A DNA stretch of 64,000 nt, taken from Fomitopsis serialis (lineage: Eukaryota; Basidiomycota; Agaricomycetes; Polyporales; Fomitopsidaceae). The notes beneath the pieces are model-generated. The model was not told where the DNA came from. It worked only from the letters and a program-made list of their open reading frames with translations, and made no database searches. Position 1 is the first letter of the stretch. Each line of letters begins with the position of its first letter. The DNA lies in NCBI RefSeq assembly GCF_022376445.1, contig NW_025954966.1, forward strand, positions 310,001 through 374,000, in the 5' to 3' direction. Both the position numbers and the translations under genes were made by a program. This document shows positions 35,635-46,941 of this stretch, piece by piece.

Positions 35635-35821
35635 GGCGGGTCGGGGCGTGGATGGGGGAGCGGGGGCGGGTGAGTGCGCACACGACAGGGCTGAGCGAGC
35701 GGAGATGTCGTGTGGAGGGTTTATAGGCGGCTGATGGTGCGCCGGTGCGAGAAGCGCGATCCGTGGGGGCGAGCTGCGCGACGGGCATGATCGTGCCTCC
35801 GATCGCTCAAACGACTCGTAG

Positions 35822-37036
35822 GTGGTCGTCAGCGGATATCGCGTCCTGCATTGGTACGAGACGTTCGTGTGGATACCGAACGTCATCGCCTTTGTCGTGA
35901 TGCTTGCTGTCAGCGGGAAGCACATCGTCGACGCGCCCCTCTCCGGAACGACGCCGGTGTATGGGTCCACTATCATGACCTTCGGAGCGACGCTTACGGC
36001 CACTGTCGTGAGCTGGGCTACGATCTCGGCAGACTACGGCGTCTACCACGACCACACCGCCAGCAGGTGAGTGTGAGACGACAATCCGTGTCGCGTATTG
36101 ACGACGTTATGTTCAACTTGAACTAGCTGGCGCATATTCATCTATACCTACCTCGGATTCGTCGTCTCCAGTGTGCGCAGAAACATCATGCTTATACAGA
36201 TTTGCGGTGACTGATTCCCTCTCGCTAGATGCCAGCGCAGCTGATTGGTGCATCGCTTGCCGCTACTGCTGTCTACATGCCATCGTGGCGTGCGGGCCTA
36301 GGAAACGGCAACAACATCGGAGGGCTCATTGCTGCCGTTCTTGAACCTGCGGGCGGCTTTGGCAAATTCCTCCTCGTCCCCCTGTCGCTGACTGCGCCCA
36401 GTCAGTGCGCGCCGTCGATGTATACGGTGTGCACGAGCTTCATGACTATAGGGCGGGTGTTCCAGCGCCTACCGCGGTTTGTCGTGGCGATTCTCTCTAC
36501 AGTAATGTGAGTGGCTAGCATGCATCCTTGTTGCTGCGTCCTTCCCCCGGTCGCCTTGAACTTCAGACGCTGACTGGTCCGTTCTCGCCTACAGCCTCAT
36601 TCCTGTGGCAATCGTCGGCTCCACTCGGTTCTATGCTACGTTTGCCTCGATTCTCAGTACGTCCAGACGTTTTTCCATGTCATATCACTAGTCTCATGCT
36701 CTCGCAGGCTTCATAGGCTACTGGCTCGCGCCGTTCTTTGCTATCGTCCTCGTAGAGCACTTCTTCTATCGCAAGGGGCGCTGGTCCTCATACGACGTCT
36801 TTGAAGCGTGGGACCAGCCGGGACACCCGAACCTCCCGCGAGGATACGCTGCGGTCTTCACGTTCGTCGTCGCCATCGGCGTCATCGTGCTCTCCATGGA
36901 GCAGGATTGGTGGACGGGACCCATTGCTGCTGCCGGGACCGGAGACGTGGGGATGTTGCTGGGATTCGTTGTTTCGATCCCAGTGTACTTTTATGCGCGA
37001 TGGGCAGAGAAACGGTGGATTGAACCACGTGTATAA
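35822..37036 (+). pseudogene. Purine-cytosine permease fragment (exons 6-10)
   Basis: Contains exons 6-10 of the permease with all splice sites and no stop, nearly identical to 17668-18877. Exons 1-5 and the promoter are missing because the duplication began in intron 5. It cannot make a full carrier. The few differences cluster around 36229-36275. Confidence 0.9.
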
Positions 37037-37353
37037 GTGTCCTACCCCTGCAATACCTACCCCGTCAATGCCTCCTGAACCGCGTACTGGGAGTGACCTC
37101 TATAAACACCACAGTCCACGACCTGCGCGACAGTCTCCGTTGCAGACCATCAAGCCAGCCGGGGATGCAGTAACTCGAGGCGAACACAGCACGCGTGCAC
37201 GGCTGAGTCGAGCTGAGCCGTCGTTCTGGAGATGACGCACCAACTCTATTCGCGAGGGTGAGTTCGTCGAAAACAATATTTACTGCCGGCGCGATCGATG
37301 AGGCTAAATCGGGAGCATATTGAATTTCAAGAAATAGGATCCGCGGAGGCCTA

Positions 37354-40300
37354 AGATAGGCCCAACGCATTTTCGACTACATCACATGCACCGTTTTCGG
37401 CGCCTGTACACTACTTTCGCTGCGAGCGAAGCGAGAAAATAAGTCACAGAAATATAGAACGAAGATCGAACTATTCAGACACAGTCAAGCACCCAGAAAT
37501 CAGTCTTAGAATTGGTTGATGGCTCGTTTATCGCGTCTGCATCCGTAGTTGAAGTGTTGTCATCTGTTCCTTCCGACAATTGCATGTGAACTGCTTACTA
37601 TACAATTGCAATATTACAATAATCCGTAATTGGCATACAGTGCTATGAGGTCGTACCAGAAGCGCTGCTGCGACAACACCATGTCGCCTCGCAGTAAACG
37701 AGCTCGCATTGCCCTACAGAACCTTGGAGAACGAGCTGAGAAAAAAGCCCGGCTTTCTACAGATGCAGTCAAAGAAAATGTATGTCCTTGGTACATTGCT
37801 CCGAGAATCTGCTCACCTCGACCACAGCAACCAACAGTACAGGAGCCGGAGTCCGAGACAGCTCCCGACGAGCTTCCTAGAAACACAGCAGCAATCTACG
37901 AGCACATGAGACATACCTTTGCTGAGATAATACAACCTACTTGGGAAGTTCCGGGTACAACAGCCAATGAGTCGGAGGCCTCAAAGTCGGTGAGCCTTGA
38001 CTCGGAGTCGCAGAAGGCAAATGAGCTCCCTGCAGGTGAGTAGCATGTGCAGGAACTAGTACCTATACATCTTAGCCAAGTGTCGTATACCACAGGTGCC
38101 GTGGCTCAGAATGCGAGACCGCGGCCGCCTGCGGCTTCGGTATCAGACGAGCTCGAAGGCGCGCCCGACTCCGAGTCGGAGGCAGTACCGATCGCACCGA
38201 TTCCGAGTACCGTCCATGACGCACCGGCACGTCCGCAAAAGCGGCCATTATTTGAGCCACCGCCTTCCATCGAAGAAGCATCAATAGCCCTGCAAGACCT
38301 TCGCGCTCTCCTGCGGCCACGACGGAAGAGTGGCATTGGGTTCCTGCGGTTCGTGGGCGACGATCAGCTGCAGTCACGTCTAGAGCAGATGAAAATGCTG
38401 CTTGGGTTCTATACCCGATCAGACTCAGACGTACGTGGCAGTTGGATCGCAGCCTCCCTCCGTACTGCTGTGGCATGGGAGTTCGGGCCTCACCGGGCAA
38501 TGAAACTGCGCGGTTGGACGCGCAACTTCCTAGGGGATCGGCATGCACTTCCTTTTAGCCCCATGGGAGAGTGGACGACTTCACTGTTGGAGAAGCCTGA
38601 CCTCCGAGAGGCAATCAGTCAGCATCTACAGGCTGTGGGGAAATTCGTACGTGCTATGGACATCGTCGAGTTCATGTCCGACCCGGAGGTCCTCCTGAAG
38701 TACGGGCTGAAGAAGCCTATTGGGTTGTCGACTGCACAGACCTGGATGCATGTGCTTGATTATCGATGGACGAAAACACCTTCTGGACAGTATGTGGATG
38801 GGCACGAGCGTGAAGACGTCGTTGACTATCGAGATGGGATCTTCCTCCCTGCGCTGGCTGCCTTGGATCCGTACGTGCGAACGATCATCAATGGTTCCTT
38901 CGTCCATGGCCCTGTCCTGCCAGATGGAGCATTTCAGTACACGCGAGACTGGATCAATGGCATCGAGGCTCAAGGTCCCCTCTTACCCGATGGATCATTC
39001 CGTCCGAGTGGTGATGTCCGAATCACACTGTCGGATGATAGTCCCATCCGGGGCGTTGTTGTAAACGTAGCCCTTCCGGATGGCTCGAGTCCCCCAAAAC
39101 GAGTCATATTCTGGTATCACGACGAGTCGACCTTCTATGCAAATGACCGCCGTCAAATTCGCTGGGTGAAGAAGAAGGAGAAGGCTGTACCTCGTGCCAA
39201 GGGAGAGGGTCCTTCCCTGATGGTCGCCGACTTCGTCTCGGCTGAGCATGGCTGGCTTCGATCCCCTGATGGGACCGAATCAGCCCGCGAACTGTTCAAG
39301 GCTGGTAAAGACCGAGATGGGTATTTCACGAACCAGGAGATCCTCGAGCATGCAACGCTCGCAATGGACATCCTGGAGCGCCATCACCCTGACGAACAGC
39401 ATGTTCTGATCTTCGATAATGCGCCGACTCACCTCAAGCGGCCAGATGACTCGTTGTCAGCGCGCCGTATGTCGATGAAATCGACTGCACCGGGCAAGCC
39501 ACTGTTTGGGGTCGACATCGATGTCCGCGGAGATGATGGCCGGCTAGTGTATGGCACGAATGGAAAAAAGCTGAAGCAGCGTGTGCGCATGGGGGATGGA
39601 AGGTATCCAGATGGCCGGCCGCAGTCACTCTACTTCGAGGAGGGTGCAGAGAGACCAGGGGTGTTCAAGGGGATGGAGAGGATCCTCGAGGAGCGTGGCA
39701 TACAAACAACAGGCTTACGTGCACAATGCCCTAACTTCCACTGCAAGCCCCCCGCCGTCGACTGCTGTATGCGCCGCATCCTCTACAACCAGCCCGACTT
39801 CTGCGATGTTGAGTCGATTCTGGAAGGACATTGCGAGCAGCGCGGATTTCGGGTGCTATTCCTCCCGAAATTTCACTGCGAGCTGAACCCAATTGAACAG
39901 TGTTGGGGATTTGCGAAGCGTGTGTACCGGAAGTGCCCACCATCGACCCTCGAAGCGGACCTAGAACGAAACACGGTGGCTGCGCTGAACGCCGTGCCTC
40001 TTGTCTCGATCCGACGGTTCTTCGTCCGATCTCATCGATTTATGGATGCATATCGCCGGGGATTGTCGGGGAAGCAAGCAGCATGGGCGAACAAGAAGTA
40101 TCACGGCCATCGTGTTCTGCCGCACAGTATTCTTGACGAGCTCGAGAAGGCTGGTGTCGAACGCGAGTAATGAGCTCTGGGTGGCTATTCTCATTGTGTA
40201 TGTTGCTGTTCTTGGCTTCTAATTGTGTCTACAATACATAAACCGTATTATTCTGTCCCAACCAGCGACTGCCAAACATCACTCCGTCGTCGTGTCCTAG

Positions 40301-40416
40301 TAGCCCCCTAAGTAACCCAGCGTCTGAACTTATCCGCTCCTGGGTTGGGGTTTGCGCATCCGCACGTGACGTTTCTGCAGGCGCCGATAGTGGTCGAGAA
40401 TGCGTTGGGCCTATCT
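37354..40416 (+). mobile_element. Autonomous Tc1/mariner-like DNA transposon, 3063 bp
   Basis: Terminal inverted repeats of 27 bp with two mismatches: AGATAGGCCCAACGCATTTT... at 37354-37380 and its inverse ending ...GCGTTGGGCCTATCT at 40390-40416. A subterminal CGGCGCCTG is also repeated inverted. TA flanks both ends (37352-37353, 40417-40418). The one cargo gene is an intact transposase. Copy 1 of the duplication is empty at this spot. Confidence 0.92.
37681..40170 (+). CDS. DDE transposase, about 809 aa
   Basis: Two exons, 37681-38035 and 38096-40170 (intron GT/AG, 60 bp); an ATG at 37630 would add 17 residues. Basic N-terminus MSPRSKRARIALQNLG. A DNA-binding half contains KKPIGLSTAQTWMHVLDYRW. 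The catalytic core has first Asp in VIFWYHDESTFYAND, second Asp in HVLIFDNAPTHLKR and Glu in LPKFHCELNPIEQCWG, the classic order of IS630/Tc1/mariner enzymes. The second Asp and the Glu are separated by about 154 residues, far more than the 34-41 of standard members, through an insert rich in Gly/Asp and Cys. No stop or frameshift, and the inverted repeats are well kept, so it was probably active recently. Confidence 0.9.
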
Positions 40417-40418
40417 TA

Positions 40419-41470
40419 CGTATCGATCGATAGGAAGTCGAGCCACACTGATTTGGTTATCATCGTATAAGTAATGGAAAGGAAACCCTGCAGCGAAAGG
40501 TTCACATCTTCTTTCTCGTCACCGACCAGCTCGTCTACCGGCCTATTCGACATCACTGGACGATTCATAATGGTGCACAATCATCGTCGATGGTCAGTCA
40601 ACTTGCTCGCTTGAATCTCCACGTCACGGTATAACTTGGCAGATGCCCTTTATTCAGCGACTCATCCGACTTCAAGGCATCAGCTCTGCAACGGGAACTT
40701 TGATCCTACTGCCCCTCGTCGCTCTGACTCGTGGTTTGCCAGCCTGTCAAATAGGACCTGGGGGCTTCGCTGTGTGCCGTGACTACATGCAACAAGTTGC
40801 CGCCTATGCCCATCCTAATGACATGCGCTGAACAACCGAGGACATGTCATTGCTGTGTCAGTAGTCAAATCTTCGTGTCGCATCTCGGTCTATGCGTCGC
40901 TGCTTCCCTTAGTTGACTGCGAACTAGATATCTACCGCCGGTACACTGTATCGAGGCAACTGGAAGCGAACATGCGTACATAGGTCCGTATGTTGCCTTC
41001 TCAGTATGAATCTTTGCGCGACAAGTGTTTTCTATTCAGGTGTATGCGCATCGTGCCTGGCATGATGCGCTATGGTGTCGCGGTGCGTGGAATTTGAATG
41101 TACGCGTACGAATGATCCCTTCCTGCCCCGACTATTCTTGAGGCCCAGTTGTGCACCTGTTATGAGCTATTCATGATCATAGCTTTCATGATAGCTCATA
41201 ACATGAGCAAAACTCGAGCCCTCGTTAGTAAATCATGACTTCACGTATGAACCATTTGGTTGCGATGTCAACCGCACATTATGTTCGAACGTAATTATAG
41301 ATTATATTAAGTCTCCTGAGCGGCAATGCAGATCCTGGAGAAAGCAACTGTATGTACTTCTAGGTAACATGGTCCGATACATCGTAAGTACCAGCAACGA
41401 GATTATGAGCTATTCGTGATCAAAGCCGTGAAGGTGGAGGCGACACGCGTCCACAGCAGAGTCCACTTCG
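40419..41470. other. spacer shared with copy 1
   Basis: Continues the alignment to 19,219-20,098 after the transposon, with increasing divergence. No gene supported. Confidence 0.5.
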
Positions 41471-42583
41471 TCAAGTGAGCCCGGGCCCGGCATTGCTAGC
41501 CACGAATGTGGCTACCGCGTCCCAGAATTCCCTTGGTAGCGTTGGCGCTTCATCGCCACGATAGGCCGCCATTGATGGGGCTAGATTCTCGAGGAACACT
41601 TGGGCGCGGATCTTCCGGATGTCTGCGGCAAGCATATTCACACCGAATTGAACAGGTTGAGCATCGGCATAGGCGTCCGAGTCAGAGGTTCCAGACGTGG
41701 GTGGGAGCGACATCTCGCTCGCGGGGTATGTAGCCACTGTTGTCGAACGGTACGTGGATTGAGCTTGGTGCCACATATTGGTCTGGAAGCCAGGATCGTC
41801 CCGCCACGATCCTGCGACGTTCAACGCATACGGTGATGGAACGGTCACGTGAGCCATCTCTTGTGAAGGTCGTTCGAAGTAGGCGCAGTCAATCGGTACT
41901 GGAGAGTGGCTAGGCGGCACGACATGCGGGCGTGTCGTGTTGTCCCCGTAAGGCCCCGCTTCAGATTGAGGGCGAGCATCTACTGAGGAGCGTTGCTGTG
42001 TAGGGCCAATCGCGGGCGATACAGCAAGGAATGGCGCGTTCCTGCGCGAAGGCGGTATCCCGCCGGCTGGCGGCTCCATTGGCAGGTTGGCCACTGTCAA
42101 CGTGGTGTCCGTCCAAGCGGGGCGCCCAGAGGCTTCCGCAGGGCCAGCTGTGGTAGCCAGATCCGAACCAGGGTTGTCGAAGTGCCACGATTTAAGTATC
42201 GCATCGGCGGAGGCAGCGCTGACGCGATGATGGACCGTTCGGGATTTCTTGATCGGGCGAGCAACAATGTCCAATGCGCCGTTGTTGCCAACATCGTTAT
42301 CAGCATCCGTCGCGGGCCGTTTCTTCCTCTTAGCCTGCGGACGGCTCGGTACGTTCTCCCTAACTAGGATGTTTGAGGTTTCTTCGGACTTCCAGGGAAT
42401 ACCTCCCTTGATATCACGCGATCAACGACCTCGACGCGGAGTAGCTGTCAAAACACTGCTCACCTCCGTAATGCCCGTGAGGCGCCAATCGACTACTCCA
42501 ATGTGACCTTGACTCCGAGTCTGGGTCTGCCGAATGACGGCCCACTTCTGCTTCTGCTTCTGCGTCTTCAACACCGGTAGCAT
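41471..42583 (-). CDS. ORFan nuclear protein, copy 2 (351 aa)
   Basis: Two exons, 42583-42464 and 42406-41471, same intron position as copy 1 at 20099-21301. Start MLPVLKTQKQKQKW, then WRLTGITE at the splice; exon 2 has RPQAKRKKRPATD, SRTVHHRVSAASADAILKSW, a divergent Ser/Pro/Thr middle and IRKIRAQVFLENLAPSMAAY, FWDAVATFVASN. The frame ends early (GPGLT) by comparison: removing one C from the CCC at about 41485 would restore a C-terminal SLDEVDSAVDACRLHL like that of copy 1. No known domain. The middle has diverged so far from copy 1 that only the ends align by eye. Confidence 0.65.
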
Positions 42584-43404
42584 ACTGTCCTTTGTAGGGG
42601 GGAGGAAAGACGGAGTTGCGCAGCAGCTGAGATGATGAGTGCTCGTAAACAGCTTGGGAGTAGAATACAACGAATAGCTGCGAAGAGACGGATCGGAGAC
42701 TTAGCGTCCACAACTGCTCGTGTGCGAGGCGGCGGTGTTTGAAACGTATCGCTCGTATCAACAGCGGTATAGATCGATGAGTGGCTCACCCATTGTTCGC
42801 CACAAATGGACAGCTAGCCGATACAGTGCCGCCATTGTCCTCGCCAGCAAGGGACGTAATCGGCTCTGTCTGTCTGCTCTGCAATGGATAAGCAGAACAG
42901 TGAGACCTGCAGAAACCACGGTGTGACGCCGCCCTGGTCTCTACCATGCCTGCCGAGACGTCTGGGATCCCGAAAATCGAAGCAATAACACATGATATGC
43001 TAGAAAGCGGATGTATCAGACAGCTAAGTGCAGCGTTTGCATGCTGTCAGTGAAACCAATTTTTATTTAGAGGATTCGTGTATTGTTCAGATAGCTTAGC
43101 GTGTCATGCCTCCGATGGCGATCGAAGAGGCCTTGCGGTATCTTGTCGATGAAGCGTCAATGGCTGGACGTACGGGTGACCAGACGTCAACCTCAAGACG
43201 GCGGCATGATATAGCTGGCCATGGTACTAGTGATGTCACTGTTGCCTCGTCGACTCGGAAATGTCGTCAATCGAGATCTATTGGGATCACTTCGATGAGG
43301 TGTACTGTTTACACGACAGTACCCTAAACGCAGACTTCGAGTCAAAAGGATCAGTACATGAAAATACCACAAGACCTATACACGACCTACCACGCCAATT
43401 ACTA
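42584..43404. other. spacer
   Basis: Counterpart of 21,302-22,021, diverged. No gene supported. Confidence 0.5.
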
Positions 43405-44002
43405 CTAGCAGCGGACCAAAGTCCACCATCGTACCTCTTGGTCGATTCCAGCTTTCGCGATCAGATTCTTGACGACATCGAATTGTTTCTGAGTAGGTCT
43501 CTTCTCGAAGTCCGTGTCTTTGCAGAAATACAAAACGTGAGTTTCTAGCTCTCCGCAGTTTCTTGCGGCCTGTTTGACGGAATCAGGCGCATCGTCATCG
43601 ATTAGACAGACCTCGTTCTGGAGAGGGTAGCCAATCTTGGACGAGAGCTGTATGAGCAGATTGGCGCCGGCAACCAAGAAGTCCTGCGTCTTCTTGGCGG
43701 GTCGGTATGTCGCCCACACTTGCACCCACTGGGCTTCAGTGAGGGCGAATCCGAGAAGTAAGGGCCCACCACCGTTCTTATACGATCGGGGCGGAGGCGG
43801 GCTGACGTCAACTAGTGGGCCTCTTGTGGACCGCGGTTGCAACGATGTCTCGAAGCAGGCTGGAATTTCAAGAGTCTGCGCACTGGCATCTTTATGGGGA
43901 TGCGATGTCTGACAGGGATGTCCGATCATATAGCACTCAGCCTGCCATAATGACGAATGGACTTTGAAGTGGATTTTGCCTCACCTGAACCGCAGCATCC
44001 AT
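43405..44002 (-). CDS. Small unknown protein alpha, copy 2 (173 aa)
   Basis: Two exons: mini-exon 44002-43985 (MDAAVQ) and 43908-43405. The first third (HKDASAQTLEIPACFETSLQ, VDVSPPPPRS) matches alpha of copy 1, but from QWVQVWATYRPAKKTQDF through YPLQNEVCLIDDDAPDSV to TQKQFDVVKNLIAKAGIDQ it follows beta of copy 1 (29665). The end returns to the alpha type (VRWWTLVRC). This is a mosaic. Function unknown. Confidence 0.7.
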
Positions 44003-45810
44003 CTTCCAATGTCACGAAGACCGTATTGCGAGGCCGTAGTATATTGAATCCGAAGACGCTTAGCCTCAATAACGAAGAGTCGCGGTTAGTTGATCCTAGT
44101 TCACGTAGTCTGTTTAGAACAGCTCATTGCCAAGTCATTTGCGAACGTACTAGACCTCCTCCAAAAGTATCAAGACACGTTCACTTCCGAGTCGTGTGAC
44201 AGCGTGCACTGACGGTGCGCTGCGGGTCTGGCGGGCCCACAGAGAGGATTCTGTTCGTAGGTGCGTCGCTGTCGTGTTGAGAGTAGTCTTGTTTGTTCCA
44301 TTTCCCTGATGAGAGAGCAGAGGTCGACGTTGACACGAGGATCAAGACGTAATGAGGTGGCGGGCATCCCAAATAGGCAAGTAACGATATACGTCGAAAG
44401 TAGGTCGCTGACTCAGTGACTGCGCCTCGCAACGCTCATCTTCATATTTCTCGCCAGCTGTGGCTGATTTCGCAATGTCAACTCCCCCCTAGCATGATGT
44501 GCGTGGTCTGTGCTTCAGATGTAAGTATATGGCTGAATGGTATCTCATGGTCACAGTCATCACGTTTGGTTCCGCCCTCCCCACTAAACAAGGTCGTGTT
44601 TAGGGTCTGCCTACGGGAGACTAGCATGACGGCGCTTGACTCTATGATGATCCTCGTCCACTGCCCCTTGCTCAGATGCTCAGCGCATTTATCGTCGCCT
44701 GCCTCTCCTGCTCAGGGTACCAGGAGAACATGCAACGTTCACGAATACTGGTCATGATGTCATCCGTCCAGTCCGTCATGGTTCGCCGCAAGCGAACCCT
44801 TGCCGTGCCGTATGTGCCATCACTGGCAAACGCGCAGAGCTATGTGAGATAAGTAGCCGTTCGTGCCGCATCTCTCAACTTTTTTTTCTATTGAAAGCGC
44901 AGCTTCGAAAGAGCCGGAGAACGGTGAGTGCTGCATTGTACATAGCAATACGAGGGGGTGGATGAGTGGCTCGCGTCAACGAGCCCAGATTAGACTGAGA
45001 AGCCGCGGAGCATCTCTGGCTATACTGTGCGACTTCCCTCCCCAGCGTGGTGCTACGCCACATGTGGTGTCTGGGTCGGATCATCAACAGAAGTTGTAAG
45101 TGTTCCGTCAGTCTGTTCGCTGCAATGTTCGCGGGTGTACATGTATGAAATTGACATTAATCCTACTGGACGGCATGCCCTCTTGTTCGCAGGCTGCAGC
45201 ACTGCTCACTTAGCGGTACGTCTGATGAGCTGCGAACAACACTGGCAGTTCACTGCGGAGAGTTATGGCCGAATATCAATGTGCCGCTCTTCTAGGTAGA
45301 TTCATGCCGGCATGCATTTCTCGCGATTGCTGTCGGGAATTGGAGGGTATCCTACCAAAGGCCAGCGGCACACAGATTATCACTGTCCAAATGAGACTTG
45401 TCGTCCGCGCGCATGTCTAGGTACGTAGTTCAGATGTAATAATATAGCAATTGACGTCTCAAGAATGGCCATAGGTCATTGGCTGCAAGCCTTGAGCACC
45501 ATGTAGCCCGCTTCCATGCTTGGAGAAGGACGCTCGCGGAAAGACAAATATCACTGGCCAGCACTCTCTCGCGAGACTGCGCGAAGACACAACATTCGAC
45601 AGAACTGCACGGCCGCTACGCAACCCATTTGGGCCGGCCCAAACACCGGCTCGTCTGTCCTAATGGCACGATTTTCTCTCTGGAAAGTGCGCGTCTTGCT
45701 TGCACAATTGGTAGAAGGCTCACTAGTCCGCTTCAGCTCTGGTCTTCCGTCATACTCAAAATCGCATAAAAGCAGGGTCGCTGGTACCAGTATAGCAGCA
45801 CACTTGAGCC
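44003..45810. other. spacer and STS promoter region
   Basis: 44,003-44,995 matches copy 1 (with the 1.8-kb insertion missing). From 44,996 to the STS start the sequence has no counterpart in copy 1, where TIR elements replace it. No gene supported. Confidence 0.5.
45765..45772 (+). promoter_or_regulatory. TATA-like element of STS copy 2
   Basis: CATAAAAG 39 bp before the STS ATG at 45811; the only clear TATA-like box in the upstream 100 bp. Confidence 0.4.
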
Positions 45811-46941
45811 ATGTCTTCTACTCCTCGCTCTTTCGTCTTGCCTGACCTCTTGGCTCTATGCCCGTTCAAGGCTTCCATAAATCCTCACCACGCCAGTGCA
45901 GCCGCAGCTTCGTCGGCCTGGGTCGACAGCTACAGGATTTTCCCCGACAGAAAGCGCGCCGCCTTCACCCAAGAGTGCTATGAGCTACTCGTCTCGTACG
46001 TCATCCCGATGGCCGACCACGAGCACCTCAGGATGTGCTGCGACTTCGTGAACCTCCTGTTCGTCATCGACGAGGTCAGCGACGAACAGGATAGCGCCGG
46101 TGCTCGCCGCACCGGCGACGTATTCCTGAACGCCCTGCGCACCCCAGGTTCGGACGACGGTTCCGCGTTGGCGAAGATGACCATCGAGTGAGTCCTCTGC
46201 CCGCTCAGGCCGTTGAGCCGTCGGCTGATGCACCGAACAGAGTTAGAGCCCGGCTGCTCCAATGCGCAGGTCCGGGCTGCGTCCGACGCTTCTTCAAACA
46301 CTGCGAGGACTATATCGACGCAGTAGCTCAGGAGGCCGAGCTCCGAGGACGTGGGGTTGTCCTTGACATGGCCTCCTACGAAGCGTTGCGGCGCGAGAAC
46401 AGCGCGACACGCCCGTGCTTGGTCCTCACCGAGTCCTGCTTGGGCATAGAGCTCCCGGACGAAGTCCTCGACGATCCGACATTTATGTCGTTGTATTGGG
46501 CTGCGGTGGACATGATCAATTGGTCGAACGTGAGTCGCTCCTGCTGAATTTTCCGTTGCACTCTGACACCTCGAGCAGGACATCTATTCATACAATATGG
46601 AACAGGCGGCGGGGATGAGCGGTAACAACGTCGTCACGGTGCTCATGCACGATGAGAACGCCGATGTGCAGACCGCCGCCGATCGCGTGGGAAGGCTCTT
46701 CGAGACACTCATGGACCGCTTCGTGCAGGCTCAGAGCCAGCTGCCGAGCTGGGGCTCCGCCGTCGACCAGATGGTCCAGAAGTATGTGAAGGCGCTGGAG
46801 TACTGGATTGTCGGGAATATCGAGTGGAGCTTCGATACTCAACGCTACTTCGGCCCGCTGCACGCGGAGATCAAGGCGTCCCTTGTCGTCCCCATCCGCT
46901 TTTGTAAACAGACTGAGGATGATGACTCAATATTGGGTTAG
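45811..46941 (+). CDS. Sesquiterpene synthase, intact copy (342 aa)
   Basis: Three exons, 45811-46187, 46241-46529 and 46579-46941, GT/AG, phases match; 342 aa is typical for fungal class I sesquiterpene synthases, which ionise farnesyl diphosphate and cyclise it using three Mg2+. Motifs: [10 protein letters not shown] near the N-terminus; acidic motif in [14 protein letters not shown] triad in [13 protein letters not shown]-terminal RY in DTQRYFGPL. The order and spacing suit the agaricomycete enzymes. The product cannot be told from sequence. A P450 or other tailoring enzyme is not found nearby; the neighbours are the unknown alpha/beta proteins and a bHLH factor. Confidence 0.93.

Larger units (their letters stand above)
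17649..35802 (+). repeat. Tandem duplication, copy 1 (18.15 kb)
   Basis: Starts in permease intron 5 and ends 168 bp upstream of the first bHLH gene, where it joins directly to the second copy. Shared blocks with copy 2: permease exons 6-10, the spacer after them, the ORFan, alpha, the following spacer, the STS 3' part, beta, and the bHLH gene. Copy 1 lacks the Tc1-like transposon and has its own insertions at about 23.7-25.5, 25.7-27.9 and 30.6-34.0 kb. Confidence 0.85.

Noticed and set aside
34366..35673. 435-codon plus-strand frame over the bHLH gene
   Set aside because: Antisense shadow of a high-GC coding exon; the minus strand has the bHLH motif.
34282..36003. 573-codon minus-strand frame as one gene
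   Set aside because: Its first 120 codons are antisense to permease exon 6; the copy-2 gene starts at the internal MTAAKD methionine, so the extension comes from the duplication junction.
20099..42583. ORFan pair as HD1/HD2 mating-type homeodomain genes
   Set aside because: Despite allele-like divergence there is no WFxNRR or WFxKKR homeodomain helix in either, and typical MAT-A neighbours are not seen.
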